64,000 nucleotides of DNA from Cliona cf. orientalis (GCA_963930775.1 OZ005689.1:29341079-29405078), one strand, 5' to 3'; positions 11,901-22,126 are shown, counted from the stretch's first letter. The notes: generated from the letters alone by a model not told the origin. Made by a program: numbers and translations.

Positions 11901-12077
11901 AGCCCAGACCTTTGCTCCTGGGCTTTTTCCCAATTTAATTTGTATCTCTTGTCCCTCCAACAAAGCAGATGGGGGAGAAACACACCATTTCTTTTCAACT
12001 AGTTGCTCCCGCCCATCGCTGCTGCCACCCATCCATTTCACTCTCAGATACTCTTTGGATGCCATCAGGCGGCTCAT
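8972..12077 (-). CDS. BEN-domain protein with Gln/Leu repeat region, four exons
   Basis: I join four minus-strand exons, all phase 0: 12077-11856, 11737-11663, 11321-11256 and 10855-8972. The introns have GT donors (GTATGC, GTTGGT, GTACAG) and pyrimidine-AG acceptors; the product is about 748 residues. Residues 1-74 contain EYLRVKWMGG and KVWAAVYLGP, resembling the short N-terminal module I recall from BEND-type proteins. Residues 75-99 are Lys-rich (KKETKSKKETKAKKK). About 270-610 is a decapeptide repeat (SLTLGQQPQQ). About 635-730 is a BEN domain: SSRKNFAAKLVHEIF, SNVNG, LDPDKMSTVRQIV, CTKAIDEAGRRL, then a poly-Lys tail. BEN domains bind DNA or chromatin. It shares strand with the transposase inside the same transposon, so it may be cargo or an accessory factor; its role is inference. 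Earlier 5' exons are possible. Confidence 0.82.
9405..10335. repeat. 30-bp coding minisatellite in the BEN gene
   Basis: About 30 units of a 30-bp repeat (plus strand GAGTGTGAGAGACTGTTGAG and GTTGCTGCCC) encode SLTLGQQPQQ on the minus strand. Near 10090-10280 the unit changes to a longer form encoding SFDLEQQPSPTHSLGQQHRQ. Because the unit is a multiple of three and lacks stops, a second minus frame and a plus frame stay open for about 290-315 codons; those are shadows. Such arrays vary readily in copy number. Confidence 0.92.
10907..11136. mobile_element. 230-bp TA-flanked miniature element in a BEN-gene intron
   Basis: Ends are TA-CCGTATAGCGGGAAATTTTCGC and, reverse complemented from the right, TA-CCGTATAGCAGGAAATTTTTGC. 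Both continue to a shared TGGTGCAAA. It lies between exons 3 and 4 of the BEN gene, so it does not interrupt coding. It belongs with other TA..CCGTA-ended elements in this window (43008, 53378, 61426). Confidence 0.85.
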
Positions 12078-12099
12078 ATGCTCCTGGTATAACTGTACC

Positions 12100-12450
12100 C
12101 TGCTTCCAAAAACTGAGCTTACTTGTTACATACACTTTATATGCACGTAGCCAGCACGCATACACGCTGCTTGCACTCGCAGCTTAAGTGCTACGCGCAC
12201 GTGCACGAACGTGAGGCTCAAGCCACGCGGTGCACGGTGTTCTGTTCAATGAATATCATTAACATTAAACGCTGTTATGCGTGCGCGCGCACACGTACGT
12301 ATACCACGCGCTCGCGTACGTACGTAATTGCGCCATGCGCTAGCGCTAGCCGGCCCTCATATCGATGGCGTGCGCGGGCCTCGCGCTCGAGCGTCGAGCT
12401 AGTGCGAGCTGTAATGACATGCTGTTGTACTGCAAGGGCATGCATTCACA
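12100..12450. other. CpG-rich stretch upstream of the BEN gene
   Basis: Dense CG dinucleotides and alternating purine-pyrimidine runs (GTGCGCGCGCACACGTACG) lie directly 5' of the proposed BEN start at 12077. They may include its promoter, but I see no defined TATA box or initiator. The right inverted repeat of the transposon follows at 12527-12550. Confidence 0.35.
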
Positions 12451-12526
12451 TTCAAAACTACAGAATATAACACTCGTGTACAGTAGAAAGTCATGCAAGT
12501 ACTTGGCATGGCCCTCTCGAGTATAT

Positions 12527-12550
12527 TGAAGAAACTTTTGAGTTGTACTA
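12527..12550. repeat. Right terminal inverted repeat of the 6,968-bp element
   Basis: Reverse complement reads TAGTACAACTCAAAAGTT then TCTTCA, matching the left end at 5583. TA follows at 12551-12552. Confidence 0.8.
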
Positions 12551-13106
12551 TATCTGATTAGTTCTCCAGATATGATTGCCTTGTGCACAGATTTTTGGTG
12601 GTTCGAGGTGTAGTGAAGATACTGGAATAAGTTGTGAGGCTTTTGGAATGTTTATGTATCAAGAATATTGGTAACTGCAAACCTTGGGCTTTTGTAAATG
12701 GTTAGGATCCAGGAAATCGACTGTGGATAGAGAGTAGTGGTATGTATATGAGAGAGCAGAGTTATGGCTATTCAAGTCTGTGAGAAATTTCTTTAATTCA
12801 TCTTCAGTGTGGGTCCAGATCATGAAGATGTCATCAATATAGCGGACCAATAGAAGTGGTTTCTTATTCTGGGTACGTAAAAATCTTCTGATGGTTACTG
12901 ACATAAAGATATTAGCAGCTGTCGGAGAGAATGCTGCACCCATTGCTGTACCTTTAATTTGCTGGAAGATCAGGGATGCAAACTCAAAGTAGTTGTGGTT
13001 GACATTGATATGCAACAATTTTATGAAGAGATTAGGATCGAAAGGAAGGAGGTGCCTGTTTTGATTCATTTCATCATAAACTATTTGAAGCATGTCTGTC
13101 TGAGGA
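12551..13106 (-). mobile_element. Penelope-like element, reverse transcriptase part
   Basis: Minus-strand reverse transcriptase core. From 13106 downward: QTDMLQIVYDEM, then KGTAMGAAFSPTAANIFM (primer-grip side), LLVRYIDDIFMIW (the catalytic YIDD box) and TVDFLDPNHLQKP. After one frameshift come FQYLHYTSNHQKSVHKAIIS and GELIRY. These are family hallmarks of Penelope-like elements. The frame ends exactly at the TA flanking the 6,968-bp insertion and resumes at 5582. Upstream it is broken by the miniature element at 13107-13454. Dead copy. Confidence 0.9.
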
Positions 13107-13454
13107 CAGTGGCGTAGGAAGATGTTCCAGTAAAGGGGTGCACCAAACACTGAACTGCGCGCGAAAATTTCACCATGGCACGCCCACTGTCGATCGAAAA
13201 TCCCGCCCATTGTGGCATAAACGAGGCTGCTGGCTACAGTTTCTCAGTAAAGAAATAAACGATTGGTCCAGTATGGGCCTGGGCTTAGCTAATACGTTAT
13301 GTTATGAGATAAATCTAGTCATGCCTGGCCAGGATGGGGAGGCACCAGCCTTGAAACCACTCCTTCCAGTGTGCCACTTTACAAGCCTGTATGAACCCAA
13401 GAAAATTTCATGGGTGCGCCAGCATCCGGTGCACCCGTGCTTCCTATGCCACTG
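13107..13454. mobile_element. 348-bp miniature element with GAGGA target duplication
   Basis: Ends are CAGTGGCGTAGGAAG and, reverse complemented, CAGTGGCATAGGAAG. GAGGA lies on both sides (13102-13106 and 13455-13459). Removing the element and one GAGGA joins the flanking Penelope frame as YPSIP-QTDML, so the site is proven by the host reading frame. The superfamily is uncertain: 5 bp is unusual for hAT (8 bp) or Tc1 (TA). Confidence 0.85.
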
Positions 13455-13565
13455 GAGGAATAGATGGGTAGAGATTGCTGACATCCATGGTAACTAATAT
13501 GGCATCAGTGAGGTTTTGTAGGAGCATTAGCAGTGAGGTGGAATTATGTAGGACTCAGTCTACAC
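13455..13565 (-). mobile_element. Penelope-like element, reverse transcriptase motif A piece
   Basis: Minus-strand frame VLHNSTSLLMLLQNL then DAILVTMDVSNLYPSIP, the motif A block of Penelope reverse transcriptase (LVTMDVS-LY). It is contiguous with 13106 once the 348-bp insert is removed. An in-frame TGA precedes VLHNS, so the copy is degenerate. Confidence 0.85.
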
Positions 13566-13724
13566 TAAGGTGCCCATTTTATCGGAAAAAGGAAGTTGTA
13601 AAATATTCATAGCTGGCGCGCCACACGGGCCCCCATACTTGACATAGAAGCCAGGTAGCTCAATGAACTTTTTCCAGTTTTCCAAGGCTTCATTCTCAGA
13701 CGGTTTACACAGTATCGATTCCAT
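13560..13724 (-). CDS. Short open frame of unknown origin
   Basis: A 54-residue frame from the ATG at 13724 with a protein-like composition (ENWKKFIELPGFYVKYGG, then APAMNILQLPFSDKMGTLV). It ends in a TAG at the edge of the Penelope piece. It lies where the segment between the PKIHK and motif A blocks of that element would be expected, but I cannot match it to that segment. It could be a PLE remnant or part of another insertion. Confidence 0.3.
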   Translation of the reverse strand: MESILCKPSENEALENWKKFIELPGFYVKYGGPCGAPAMNILQLPFSDKMGTLV

Positions 13725-15910
13725 AGTATGGATCATAAATCTACCCTTGTGCTCATTCTAGGATGTCCATTACTGATTTGCACAAAATTCAAAGTTCATT
13801 CCAGACAACAGTTTGTCCAAGGTCAGCAGACAAGACAGCTCACTAGGCCACTCCAATTTGATTTATTGAGTAGGGTAACTAGAAAGACTGAGTCAGTAGG
13901 TAGGACTATATTTATATCATTATAAATTACAAGCAGGGGGGCTCGCTTCGCTCGCCCCCTGCTGCACATGACTTCTGTATTTTTGGCATTTGGAACTCAC
14001 AAAGTAGGGGATAGTTGTATGCACACACTGCACGCAGAAGACAGTCTGTGCACAATTATACTGATGATTAGTGCTACATAATGAAGTATACATACTGGGT
14101 GCATGGCCATAGGCCAGAGTGCTAGTTTAATTGCAACTGCAGATTAGCAAAGCGGCTATAAGACTGCCCTTTACCTGTGTTCTGGAACATTCTATTGAGC
14201 ATGCGCATTTACGACATCCTGTTTGAGCCCATGGCTAAATCAATCAACCGCCCAGAAAAGTCGTTAGCTTGCACGTAGCTCTCCTCGCAAGGCTTGAGAG
14301 CTGCAGAAGCCAAGGTCAGAATCTCCTACCTCCGTGATGACCACTCAGATAATGTCTCCTCACGAATCAAGCTACTTGCCTAAATGCAGGGCACTGAATA
14401 TAAGTCCCCATTTGTTGCTTGGTTTTGTACAGCCCGTCCAAGAAGCTAGTGTTCGTGCCTGTAGCTAGTGCCATGGCTGGCCCTCACAGAGATCCTCTTG
14501 TTCTAGCCTGTAATGCTCGAGGGCCGGAGATATCGCCTCTTGTGTCCCGGGGTCAAGTCACTTCCGGTGACCTTCCGTAACGGACGGACGGACGGACGGA
14601 CGGACAACTATAATCTTATATATATATGATGAATATCATTATTTTTGATCTGGACCACTGCCCCACCTTGTCGAATAAGTGAGCCAAAGACTGTGGCTGT
14701 CAAAAACTGTAGATGAAACAGCACAAAATTCCCCACTTTGTTTCAGCACTGACCCACAGCTGGTCATCTCCTGCAAAAATCTTGACGAAAACTGCCCCCA
14801 GCTACACCAAGTATAGCAGCAAAGTGCGCATGCGCATGTTTAAACCACACCCACTAATTTACATTTATGTGGCAAAATATTGAGTCGCCATACTAAACAT
14901 CAAATTGGAGTGGCCCTACGAAGAGTCTATGGTCACGAAGAACTTTCGCTTGGACTGTAGCTAGTACTAGTACTAAAGTTTAGCCTGACTTGTGTTTGAT
15001 AGCTTAGCTATGTTGTATTCTGGATGGAAGTCAGTCTAAAGTCATGAATTATTTTTTCTTTTAAAGTGTGTTTGGTGTTCACCAGGTATTAAGTCCAGTA
15101 GTCTCCAGATTATACATAAGGATAGCTCTGTTACTTACCTAATTGTGTACCGGGGCCTAGAGGTGCAGCATGCCCATTACTGATTTGCACAAAATTCAAA
15201 GTCTGCCCTAGCCAGGCGCGGTTTGACCACCGTGGCCGCCATTGTCACTAGTAAAGACTACCCTTCTTGGTGATCTTGGTACTGCTAGAAGGCACTTTTT
15301 GTGCTCTCTTCAATGGTACCTTAGATAAGGTCATAGCTTGTTCACAACAAAAGTTACAAGCTGAACAGTATAGCTATAATTTTTACCGCCACATGCGCGG
15401 CTTGCATATCATTAACCCCCATATACGTTAATGAGGGGCATGCAGTCGCGTGCATCGGATCGGACAGATGTCAGTACAGCACTGGAACATAATATAAACA
15501 GCAGATTGGTAATTTAGCACTTGTTAGCTGCGTCTCGAGAATCCCACTGATGCATGCTTTAATAGACTAGTAGTACGTGCCATGATGCAAAACAACACAG
15601 CCTGTGAGAGTGTCAAAAGATTAACAGTGGAACTTGTCCGGTAACCTGAATCAAAGATTAATCTTCAAGACTTGCATGTGTACGCTTATAGGCCAACCTT
15701 TTGATGGTGTATCCATGAACGAAATATTATTATACATATGCAGTCTCACACACATAAAATTGATACAATATTCATAGACTTATACATAGCTACTAACACA
15801 AAATTAAAGAAAACACATTATAGACTCAACCATGAAGTTGAAAATTGAATGGTAAACCATGCCATTGCAGATTGCTGGCTTTGCTCAGAGGCACTAAAAA
15901 AGGAACAGTA
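13725..15910. other. Non-coding stretch with dispersed repeats, inside the broken Penelope element
   Basis: No gene supported. It contains two copies (13755-13800 and 15165-15215) of a repeat with CCATTACTGATTTGCACAAAATTCAAAG, a GC-rich near-hairpin at 13931-13960 (GCTCGCTTCGCTCGCCCCC), a (GGAC)n run near 14580-14605 and CpG patches near 15220 and 15400-15460. It probably results from one or more insertions between the N-terminal and RT parts of the Penelope copy. Confidence 0.4.
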
Positions 15911-16335
15911 ACAAATATAAAAAGCAATTGAATAAAATTGAAGGATTAAGTAGGGATGGCAGGACCAAAAAGTACATAAACAAGATTTGTGGGGATAATC
16001 ACATCCACTATACATCCCTACGCTTGCTTTTGTCAAGTAGCTATATGGGGCGCAGGAATAGTAATGCAACAATCAACTGACTATCCAAGTCATAATAGTA
16101 ATAAGTTCTCCCACATGCATAGAGTCAAAATTCAAAGGATAGCACTTATAACATGCTGAAGCAAACCCGCTTCCCTATATGGAAATCGATATCAACAGGT
16201 GCATGATAATTGAGAAAAAAGCAAGCGTAGGGATGTATAGTGGATTTGATTATCCCCACAAATCTTGTTCATGTACTTTTTGGTCCTGCCATCCCTACTT
16301 AATCCTTCAATTTTATTCAATTGCTTTTTATACTT
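15911..16335. mobile_element. Foldback element with ~120-bp inverted arms
   Basis: The segment 15911-16037 (TATAAAAAGCAATTGAATAA, then GTAGGGATGGCAGGACC, then CATCCCTACGCTTGC) recurs inverted at 16215-16335. A third, single arm lies at 39755-39880. The outer edge at 16335 falls right after a Penelope FYGIPKIQ motif, indicating insertion into that element. No coding capacity. Confidence 0.75.
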
Positions 16336-17560
16336 TGAATCTTAGGAATACCGTAAAACTGTGGTATTCGGGAATGATCTGGTTCCGATAAAAGAAACTC
16401 GTATAGCCTTCTGCTGTAACCAGAGAGTTGTGGCTTAAAACTGGCAACCGTATTCATGAGCTGTCTTCTGATGGTTTCTCTGGGTACTGTTCCGCTAATC
16501 TATAGGTGGTAGTGTCTGCAAGATGGCTCATACACTGTGCTAAGGTAATCATTCGTGTCCATTCCCGAGGTTCTTGTCTGCCTGCAGGCTTAATAGTAAC
16601 TTAATCCTTTGAATTTTTTAATGGCTATTTCGTCCGCCTTTGAAACATTGCTAGTAAATCGTATGGTTATTATTGGGAATAGGGTGTTTAGATTATCCAT
16701 GGTTAATTCTATATAATGCTCTGCACTTGATATTCCTGAAAATTGTTGTTCTAATGTATTTTATTTTGATTTAGGCATGAATTTCATGGGTTGATAAATT
16801 TTGCTTGTTGTTGTCGGTTCTTCTTGAGCTACAGGGGTGGCCCTTGAAAAGTATTTGACAGTGTCTACATATTTTTGCCGTACAGATTTTGCAAATGAAT
16901 CAAAGCAGTCAAAAACTTGTGTGTATGCTTTTTTAACTGGTATCTTAGGGTGGGGGGCAAAAGATAAACCTTTACTTAGCAGCTGTAATTCTTCGAGGGA
17001 GAGAGTCAAACTGCTAAGATTATGCACCATCAAGGAGGTGTCCGGGTTTCTTGGGGGCCTAAGAATAAAAATGACCTTATTTCGTGTGTTTAGAGGGTCC
17101 AGGAGCTGGTGTTGGGCATTTCCTCTTTTGTCTTATCTGCTTCTTTGGTCTAGTACTGGTTGTAGGGGCCTTGCTTTCTTCTTGTAGCTTGATTTGCAAC
17201 TCTGGTATGGCAATTCGATCTTCGATGTGGTTGTCGACTAGAACTTTTTGGTATAGGCTCGTAATTTCAGTTGCTGATAGTTGAGATTTACTCCGTTTGG
17301 ACGATAATACTGGTGGGGGCTGACGTGTGCAACTGTAGCTCAATTTGATTATTGGTGACTACTTTTTCAAGGTACTTGAAGAATAGCTGGTTGTACTCCT
17401 TCATAAATTCTTCAGCAAGGGATGTTTTGCTAGCTTTCAGCTGTTTAGGTTGGTATTCTCTTGGGATGGTTTTGTACATCTCCATGTTCAGCTGTTGTTC
17501 CAGGGTGGCTCTTAGTTTGGATGCGTGCGAGGCATGGCGTTGGTATTCGAGGGACTGTGT
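16336..17560 (-). mobile_element. Penelope-like element, N-terminal part
   Basis: Minus-strand frames in order: LEQQLNMEMYKTIPREYQ and LFFKYLEKVV (17530-17370); HNLSSLTLSLEELQLLSKGL (17030-16960); LSFAPHPKIPVKKAY; YIELTMDNL and NVSKADEIAIKKF (16720-16620); and finally IIPEYH and FYGIPKIQ at 16380-16336. The NLSS...LLSKGLSF and PKIH-like blocks are typical of the region before Penelope reverse transcriptase. Several stops and frameshifts. Order and strand match the pieces at 13.5-12.55 and 5.58-4.85 kb, so all are probably one original copy. Confidence 0.78.
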
Positions 17561-18080
17561 TTATAGAAAAGTGGTCACATCCATATTTCTGATTATTTAT
17601 ATATTGTACATACAAGATGTGTAAATACGAGCAATAATGATGTATGCACAATGTATTTTGTAAGTCCAGCAACTCTAGTCATGTTGTCATTGGGAACATG
17701 CTTGTAGTGCTCAGACAGTAACCTCCCCCCAGCAAGCTGAGAGTTGCCGCCCCTGAGTCGACGACTGAGGTCCAGCCATTCCCGACTGACCATGGAGGGA
17801 CAGACCCCTTCCCAATCGTCAGCAAGGAGATCAAAGGTTGGGCCCTGCTTCACCAAAAACCAGCCCCGTACTCAAAGAGTACGTTGTGTGTAGAGATGAA
17901 TTAAAAATGCTTGGGAATGGCCTTGTCCGCTGTCACATTGAGCACAGGCTGTACGCACCTATTGTTTCATACCTACATTCAAGAGTTGCTGCACTGATCA
18001 TTACATGTAATATGCATTATTAAACTAGTACACGGTAATATATATGACTGTATAACAATATGTTAAGTAAGTTTTCAGTT
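17561..18080. other. Unassigned stretch
   Basis: A minus-strand frame near 17856-17690 (DLLADDWEGVCPSM, REWLDLSRRLRGG) has a protein-like composition but no recognised family and no clear splice sites. Otherwise nothing is identified. Confidence 0.25.
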
Positions 18081-18084
18081 CCAC

Positions 18085-18780
18085 TATTCCGGTCATCAGG
18101 GGAGAACCCAGTCTGTTCCTCACTGGCCATAGGTTTCGGTCCCATCAATCTCCCAACCTATGGTCAGCTACAGGAGGAGTCCGGTGGCGTGCTCTTTGGT
18201 GCACTTTGACTTTCTTGATTCTCCATATTATCACATGATAAGCTCATTCTATGTGTCACATGTCTATTTAGTGAGCTTGCGACATATTTCTGATCGATAA
18301 TAGGTAATATAAATTATTAGCATGCAGTAAATTGCTGGAAGCCGTTATTAATTTACAGTGAGTTGCTACTATTATCATAGGATCCTTGTTTGTATCAGGC
18401 TACACCCAGAGTTTAGTGCAGATTCAACTAGATTAAATCTTATTTTAGTGACTTACCCTCCTTATGGCTGGGGTTGGCTCTGTTACCATGTGCTTAGGCT
18501 ATTGCTATTGGGCCATGTGATATTAATGATATGCTGTGTTGCTAATTCTGTGGGATGTATATAACACGATAATTAACTGTGGTGTGACTAGTATATGTAA
18601 CCCTCTGCCTAGCATATGTGTATGGATGTGTTCATATCTGTGTGTGCATGTGCATGTGTATGTGTGTTGTATTTCGCATTCTAATGCTTATAGTGGGTCA
18701 TGACAACACTCCTAAGTGCATGTGTATGCTGTGTATGACACTGTTTCGTGTTTTAGTGCTTACAGTGGGTCATGACAGCT
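18085..18780. repeat. Dispersed repeat block, copy 1
   Basis: GTCATCAGGGGAGAACCCAG and CCATAGGTTTCGGTCCCAT near 18090-18150 recur at 19631-19700. CCCAGAGTTTAG with GACTTACCCTCCTTATGGCT (18405-18465) recurs at 20790-20850. GTGGGTCATGACAACACTCC (18690-18715) recurs at 21045-21070. The second copy is split, probably by insertion of the 19.8-20.75 kb segment. Non-coding. Confidence 0.7.
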
Positions 18781-18827
18781 TAATGTGAGTGTGTGTGTGT
18801 TTTTAGTAATAGAGTTTACACGTATAG

Positions 18828-18926
18828 GTTACATCACGAGGTGCAGGTCTCTATGGGATTTACTCACCGAGGGCCGCAGGCCCGAGGCTGTGTAAATCCC
18901 GTAGAGACCGAACCGAGTGATGTAAC
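18828..18926. mobile_element. Foldback miniature element, copy 2
   Basis: Arms GTTACATCAC...GGTCTCTATGGGATTTA and its inverse TAAATCCCGTAGAGACC...GTGATGTAAC enclose a loop with GCAGGCCCGAGGCTGTG. The loop motif matches the element at 131-270. Confidence 0.7.
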
Positions 18927-19624
18927 TGACTTGTACCATGGGCTACGTGGCCCTGACAATACATCTACGGCCTAGCAACTATAGCGTCGGCCATAAAAGG
19001 CTCGAGCGCGTACCTAGCAACAGTTCAAAACCATCGTCGTCGATCGAGTTGACGCTAGACATCGATGAACAGTGAGCCGACGCCGTTTTCAGTCCAACTT
19101 GAGCTTCTTCCTTGACATTCAGAACCACAATACTATCATCGCTGTGTAGAAAAGGTGCCGCATGCAGTCGCTGCGTCCATTTCAACTCGAGTGCACACAG
19201 CTACAGCTGCTTCTTTAAACTGCTGACTTGGCAATCATTTGCTCCACCCGCGGTAAGACCCGCCCACTGATCATTAGCATTATAGTATAGCACTATGCAT
19301 GGCACTATAGCTATCTGAGTCTTTCTCATCTTGCATTCAAAAGATACTTTAATTACCCTAGCAGTCATAATTATGTAAAATTTCATAGCCTCAGAGATAG
19401 GTGAATAAATATTTATTGACCTCCTATACTGCAATCTGATTGGTCAGAATGTTACAACCATGGTACAAAGGCAGGTTATAGACTTGCAGTAGATCATAGT
19501 ATAGGCAGCCTCAATGTTAGGTCTAATTTTACGTGATGATTGCTCAGTTCTACTCAATATGTTACAGTCATTTTGATATACAGTGATAAAAATACTACAA
19601 TTAGCTTAGTTTATTGTTATGATG

Positions 19625-21120
19625 TTCCAGTCATCAGGGGAGAACCCAGTCTGATCCTTACTTGCCATAGGTTTCGGTCCCATTTATCTACCGACCTATG
19701 GTCAGCTACAGAAAGGGCGGGACCACTCCCCTATGAGGAGTCCGGTAGTATGCTCTTTGACTCTCTTGGTTGTCGTTGTCGTCACATGATGAGCTCATTC
19801 ATTCTGTGTGCCATGTGTCTATTTTAGGTGGGCTAGCGACTGGTTGCGCTGACTAGTATGTAAGTGGTAATGCTAACATGCGGTAAATTGCTAGAGATCA
19901 TTATTGGGGCGAGCCTGAGCGAGCTCCACATAAACGGTGTGGCTGTGCGCGAATTGTATATGTATATATATATATATTGTCCGTACGTCCGTCACCCTGC
20001 ATGTCTCTATGGACATAAACGCGAAATATTCTATTGCGCATTCTCATGCATGGGCCTCTGGCCGCTCTAATTTATCGAAATTATTGTAAATTTACACGAA
20101 AGGAGAGGAGTCTCGGCTGCCCTTCGTTGTTGGCGACTTGAAAACTCTCTTGCTTGAGTTTCCCTTTGTTCAATGCATAGCTATGCTGATGACAAGCTCC
20201 AGGCTGTCCCCTCCACTGATCAGTACGGTGCCGTTCTATCCTAGCGAACCGTCGGCGTAATCTTATGTCTGGTATCAGTGAGCTGGTGAGGCGAGATAGA
20301 TTCACTCTGTCACCAATCGAGGAGATCATTGGTAAGTGACTGTGCCATCGAGCAGTATAGCATATACTGAATACTGCTCGATGGCACAGTCACTTAGATC
20401 TCCTCGATTGGTGAATCTAGCTAGCAAGTAAGTCGAATAATCACATTGTATGACACAATTTTTAATGCAGTAAATATGCATTCAGCAAGATCGTGTTCAA
20501 TGGCAGAGTGCATTATGTGCTTCTCTTGATCAGCCTGCTGTACACTCGCACAAAAGTTTATGAAATTCAACAAAATTTGATTATAACACAAATATTGTTA
20601 AAATTACACGTTTGTTATAGATTTACTATGATTGATAATGTTGAGAATTAGCTATAAAGTATAAATACAGTGTGCAACGTACAGCTATAGCTCGATCAGG
20701 CTCGCCCCAAAATGTTCTACATTTCTCTAGTTAACTTACTATTATACCAATATGTTCCCATCAAACCTTCCTATTATGGTTAAATACCCAGAGTTTAGCC
20801 CGATTCAACTGGATTTAATCGTACTTTAGTGACTTGCCCTCCTTATAGCTGTAGCTCTCTATGTCATATGCAGTGTTGGAGTCACTTGCTAATACTGTGG
20901 GATGTAACACCATAATTAGTTGTGGTGTATTTTATTGTCCCTTTACCCTTATTCAAAGCAGTGTGGATGTGTGTACTTACTTGTGTGTGCATGTGCATGT
21001 GCATGTGTGTTGAGTATGACACTGTTTCGCGTTCTAATGCTTACAGTGGGTCATGACAACACTCCTAAGTGCATGTGTATGCTGTGTATGACACTTTCGC
21101 GTTCTAATACTTACACACAT
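19625..21120. repeat. Dispersed repeat block, copy 2, split
   Basis: This carries the partners of the 18085-18780 segments at 19631-19810 and 20785-21110. Between them lie a GGCGAGCCTGAGCGAGCTC motif (about 19908; partners at 42512, 44893 and 61945), a TA microsatellite and the palindrome at 20310-20414. No gene confirmed. Confidence 0.55.
20310..20414. repeat. 105-bp near-perfect palindrome
   Basis: TCACCAATCGAGGAGATC and AAGTGACTGTGCCATCGAGC are mirrored by GCTCGATGGCACAGTCACTT and GATCTCCTCGATTGGTGA, with a short central loop. It overlaps the end of a minus-strand frame (ISSIGDRVNLSRLTSS) whose coding status is unknown. Confidence 0.8.
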
Positions 21121-22126
21121 GGTTAATGTGTGTGTGTGTGTGTGTGTACCTATTACCACGCTAACTGCTACATACATGTACAATGTACTTCATTTGCGAA
21201 TCCAAAATCTGGTACACTTCGCATCTCGGACTTGTTCTTCACACCCCACGGTACCTTGGAGCGTGGAAACCACTTGGAAGCTTTAATCTTTGGTTAATAC
21301 CTACGTAACTGGCCCATTTTTGCTTTGTGCAGAACAAGTAGGTGATTGGAAGTGTACCAAACCCTAGTCTTGTACCCAGGCGCCAGGCCCTTTTGGTGCA
21401 AAGGACATCTTTACGTACGCATGCTAGAGTGATGACATCGTGCACGCTTTGAGAACTTTGACCTTTGTGTCACATGAACATCACGTTAACATTTGACGAC
21501 CATTAACCTCAGAGGAGGTTGGACACGATCACGTGCGCATAAAATGTGGGCGTGTTGCTCCATATATAACACTATACAAAATCTAAGTCACGATCTAAAG
21601 CCTTGGAGACAGTCTTGAATGAGAAAGCATGTTGAAATCCACGAGAAAAGACGACCCGGCACCATACCCCGCCCGTCCACCCCTCAAACTCCTTGTAAAT
21701 CAAGAAAACTCGGTTCTCCGTGTGGCAAAACCGACAAACGTATTCTTCGATTGTAGTAAGATCCTTTCACTGTCAGAACATTAGATCTACACTATTGACC
21801 TCCGTTTCAGCTTCAGATTTGGCTATAGTTCACAAACGCAAACATTTTAGCTACCAGCTACTCTCGCAAATTGCATTCTTCAGAACGCGTAGATGTATAA
21901 TGTGCATGCCAAGGTCATGTGACTGTAGCGTAAATGTGCGTCATGTCCAACCTCCTCTGCCTTAACCTTTCACGAAAGAGCTCCGCCATTGCCGCTGTGT
22001 CCTTTCTCAGTGCCCCAGGATTCTCTCTCAGTGGTACAAGTTAGTGTACAGTACCTACTGTGTTTGTGTTGTGGTATTCTGGCATTGTATGCTCGCATAG
22101 TTAAGGTTTTTTTTTACTTCTACAGA
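21121..22126. other. Upstream region of the first twin gene
   Basis: No separate gene recognised. The last ~150 bp (from GAAAGAGCTCCGCC) are shared with the region upstream of the second twin at 24898-25058, ending in the acceptor TACTTCTACAG just before the ATG. It is therefore likely 5' UTR and intron of the twin genes. Confidence 0.45.

Larger units (their letters stand above)
5583..12550 (-). mobile_element. 6,968-bp TA-flanked Tc1/mariner-type transposon with a BEN-domain gene
   Basis: Left end TAGTACACCTCCAAAGTT (5583); right end, reverse complemented, TAGTACAACTCAAAAGTT (12550): 16 of 18 positions agree, with weaker similarity beyond. A TA lies outside each end (5581-5582 and 12551-12552). 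Deleting the element and one TA joins the two halves of a Penelope-like open frame so that they read ELIRY-V-RTNTS, the expected family sequence; this independently fixes both ends. Inside, all on the minus strand, are a DD34E transposase (6846-7859) and a four-exon BEN gene (8972-12077), plus a ~260-bp tandem repeat, a second minisatellite and a 230-bp TA miniature element in a BEN-gene intron. Typical Tc1/mariner elements are 1-2.5 kb with one gene, so this is very large. Alternative: transposase and BEN gene are independent passengers of some other TA-inserting element. Confidence 0.75.

Noticed and set aside
16350-16375. TACCGTAAAACTGTGG as an end of a CCGTA miniature element
   Set aside because: On the minus strand it reads FYGIPKIQ, part of the Penelope coding sequence, and no partner end is found.
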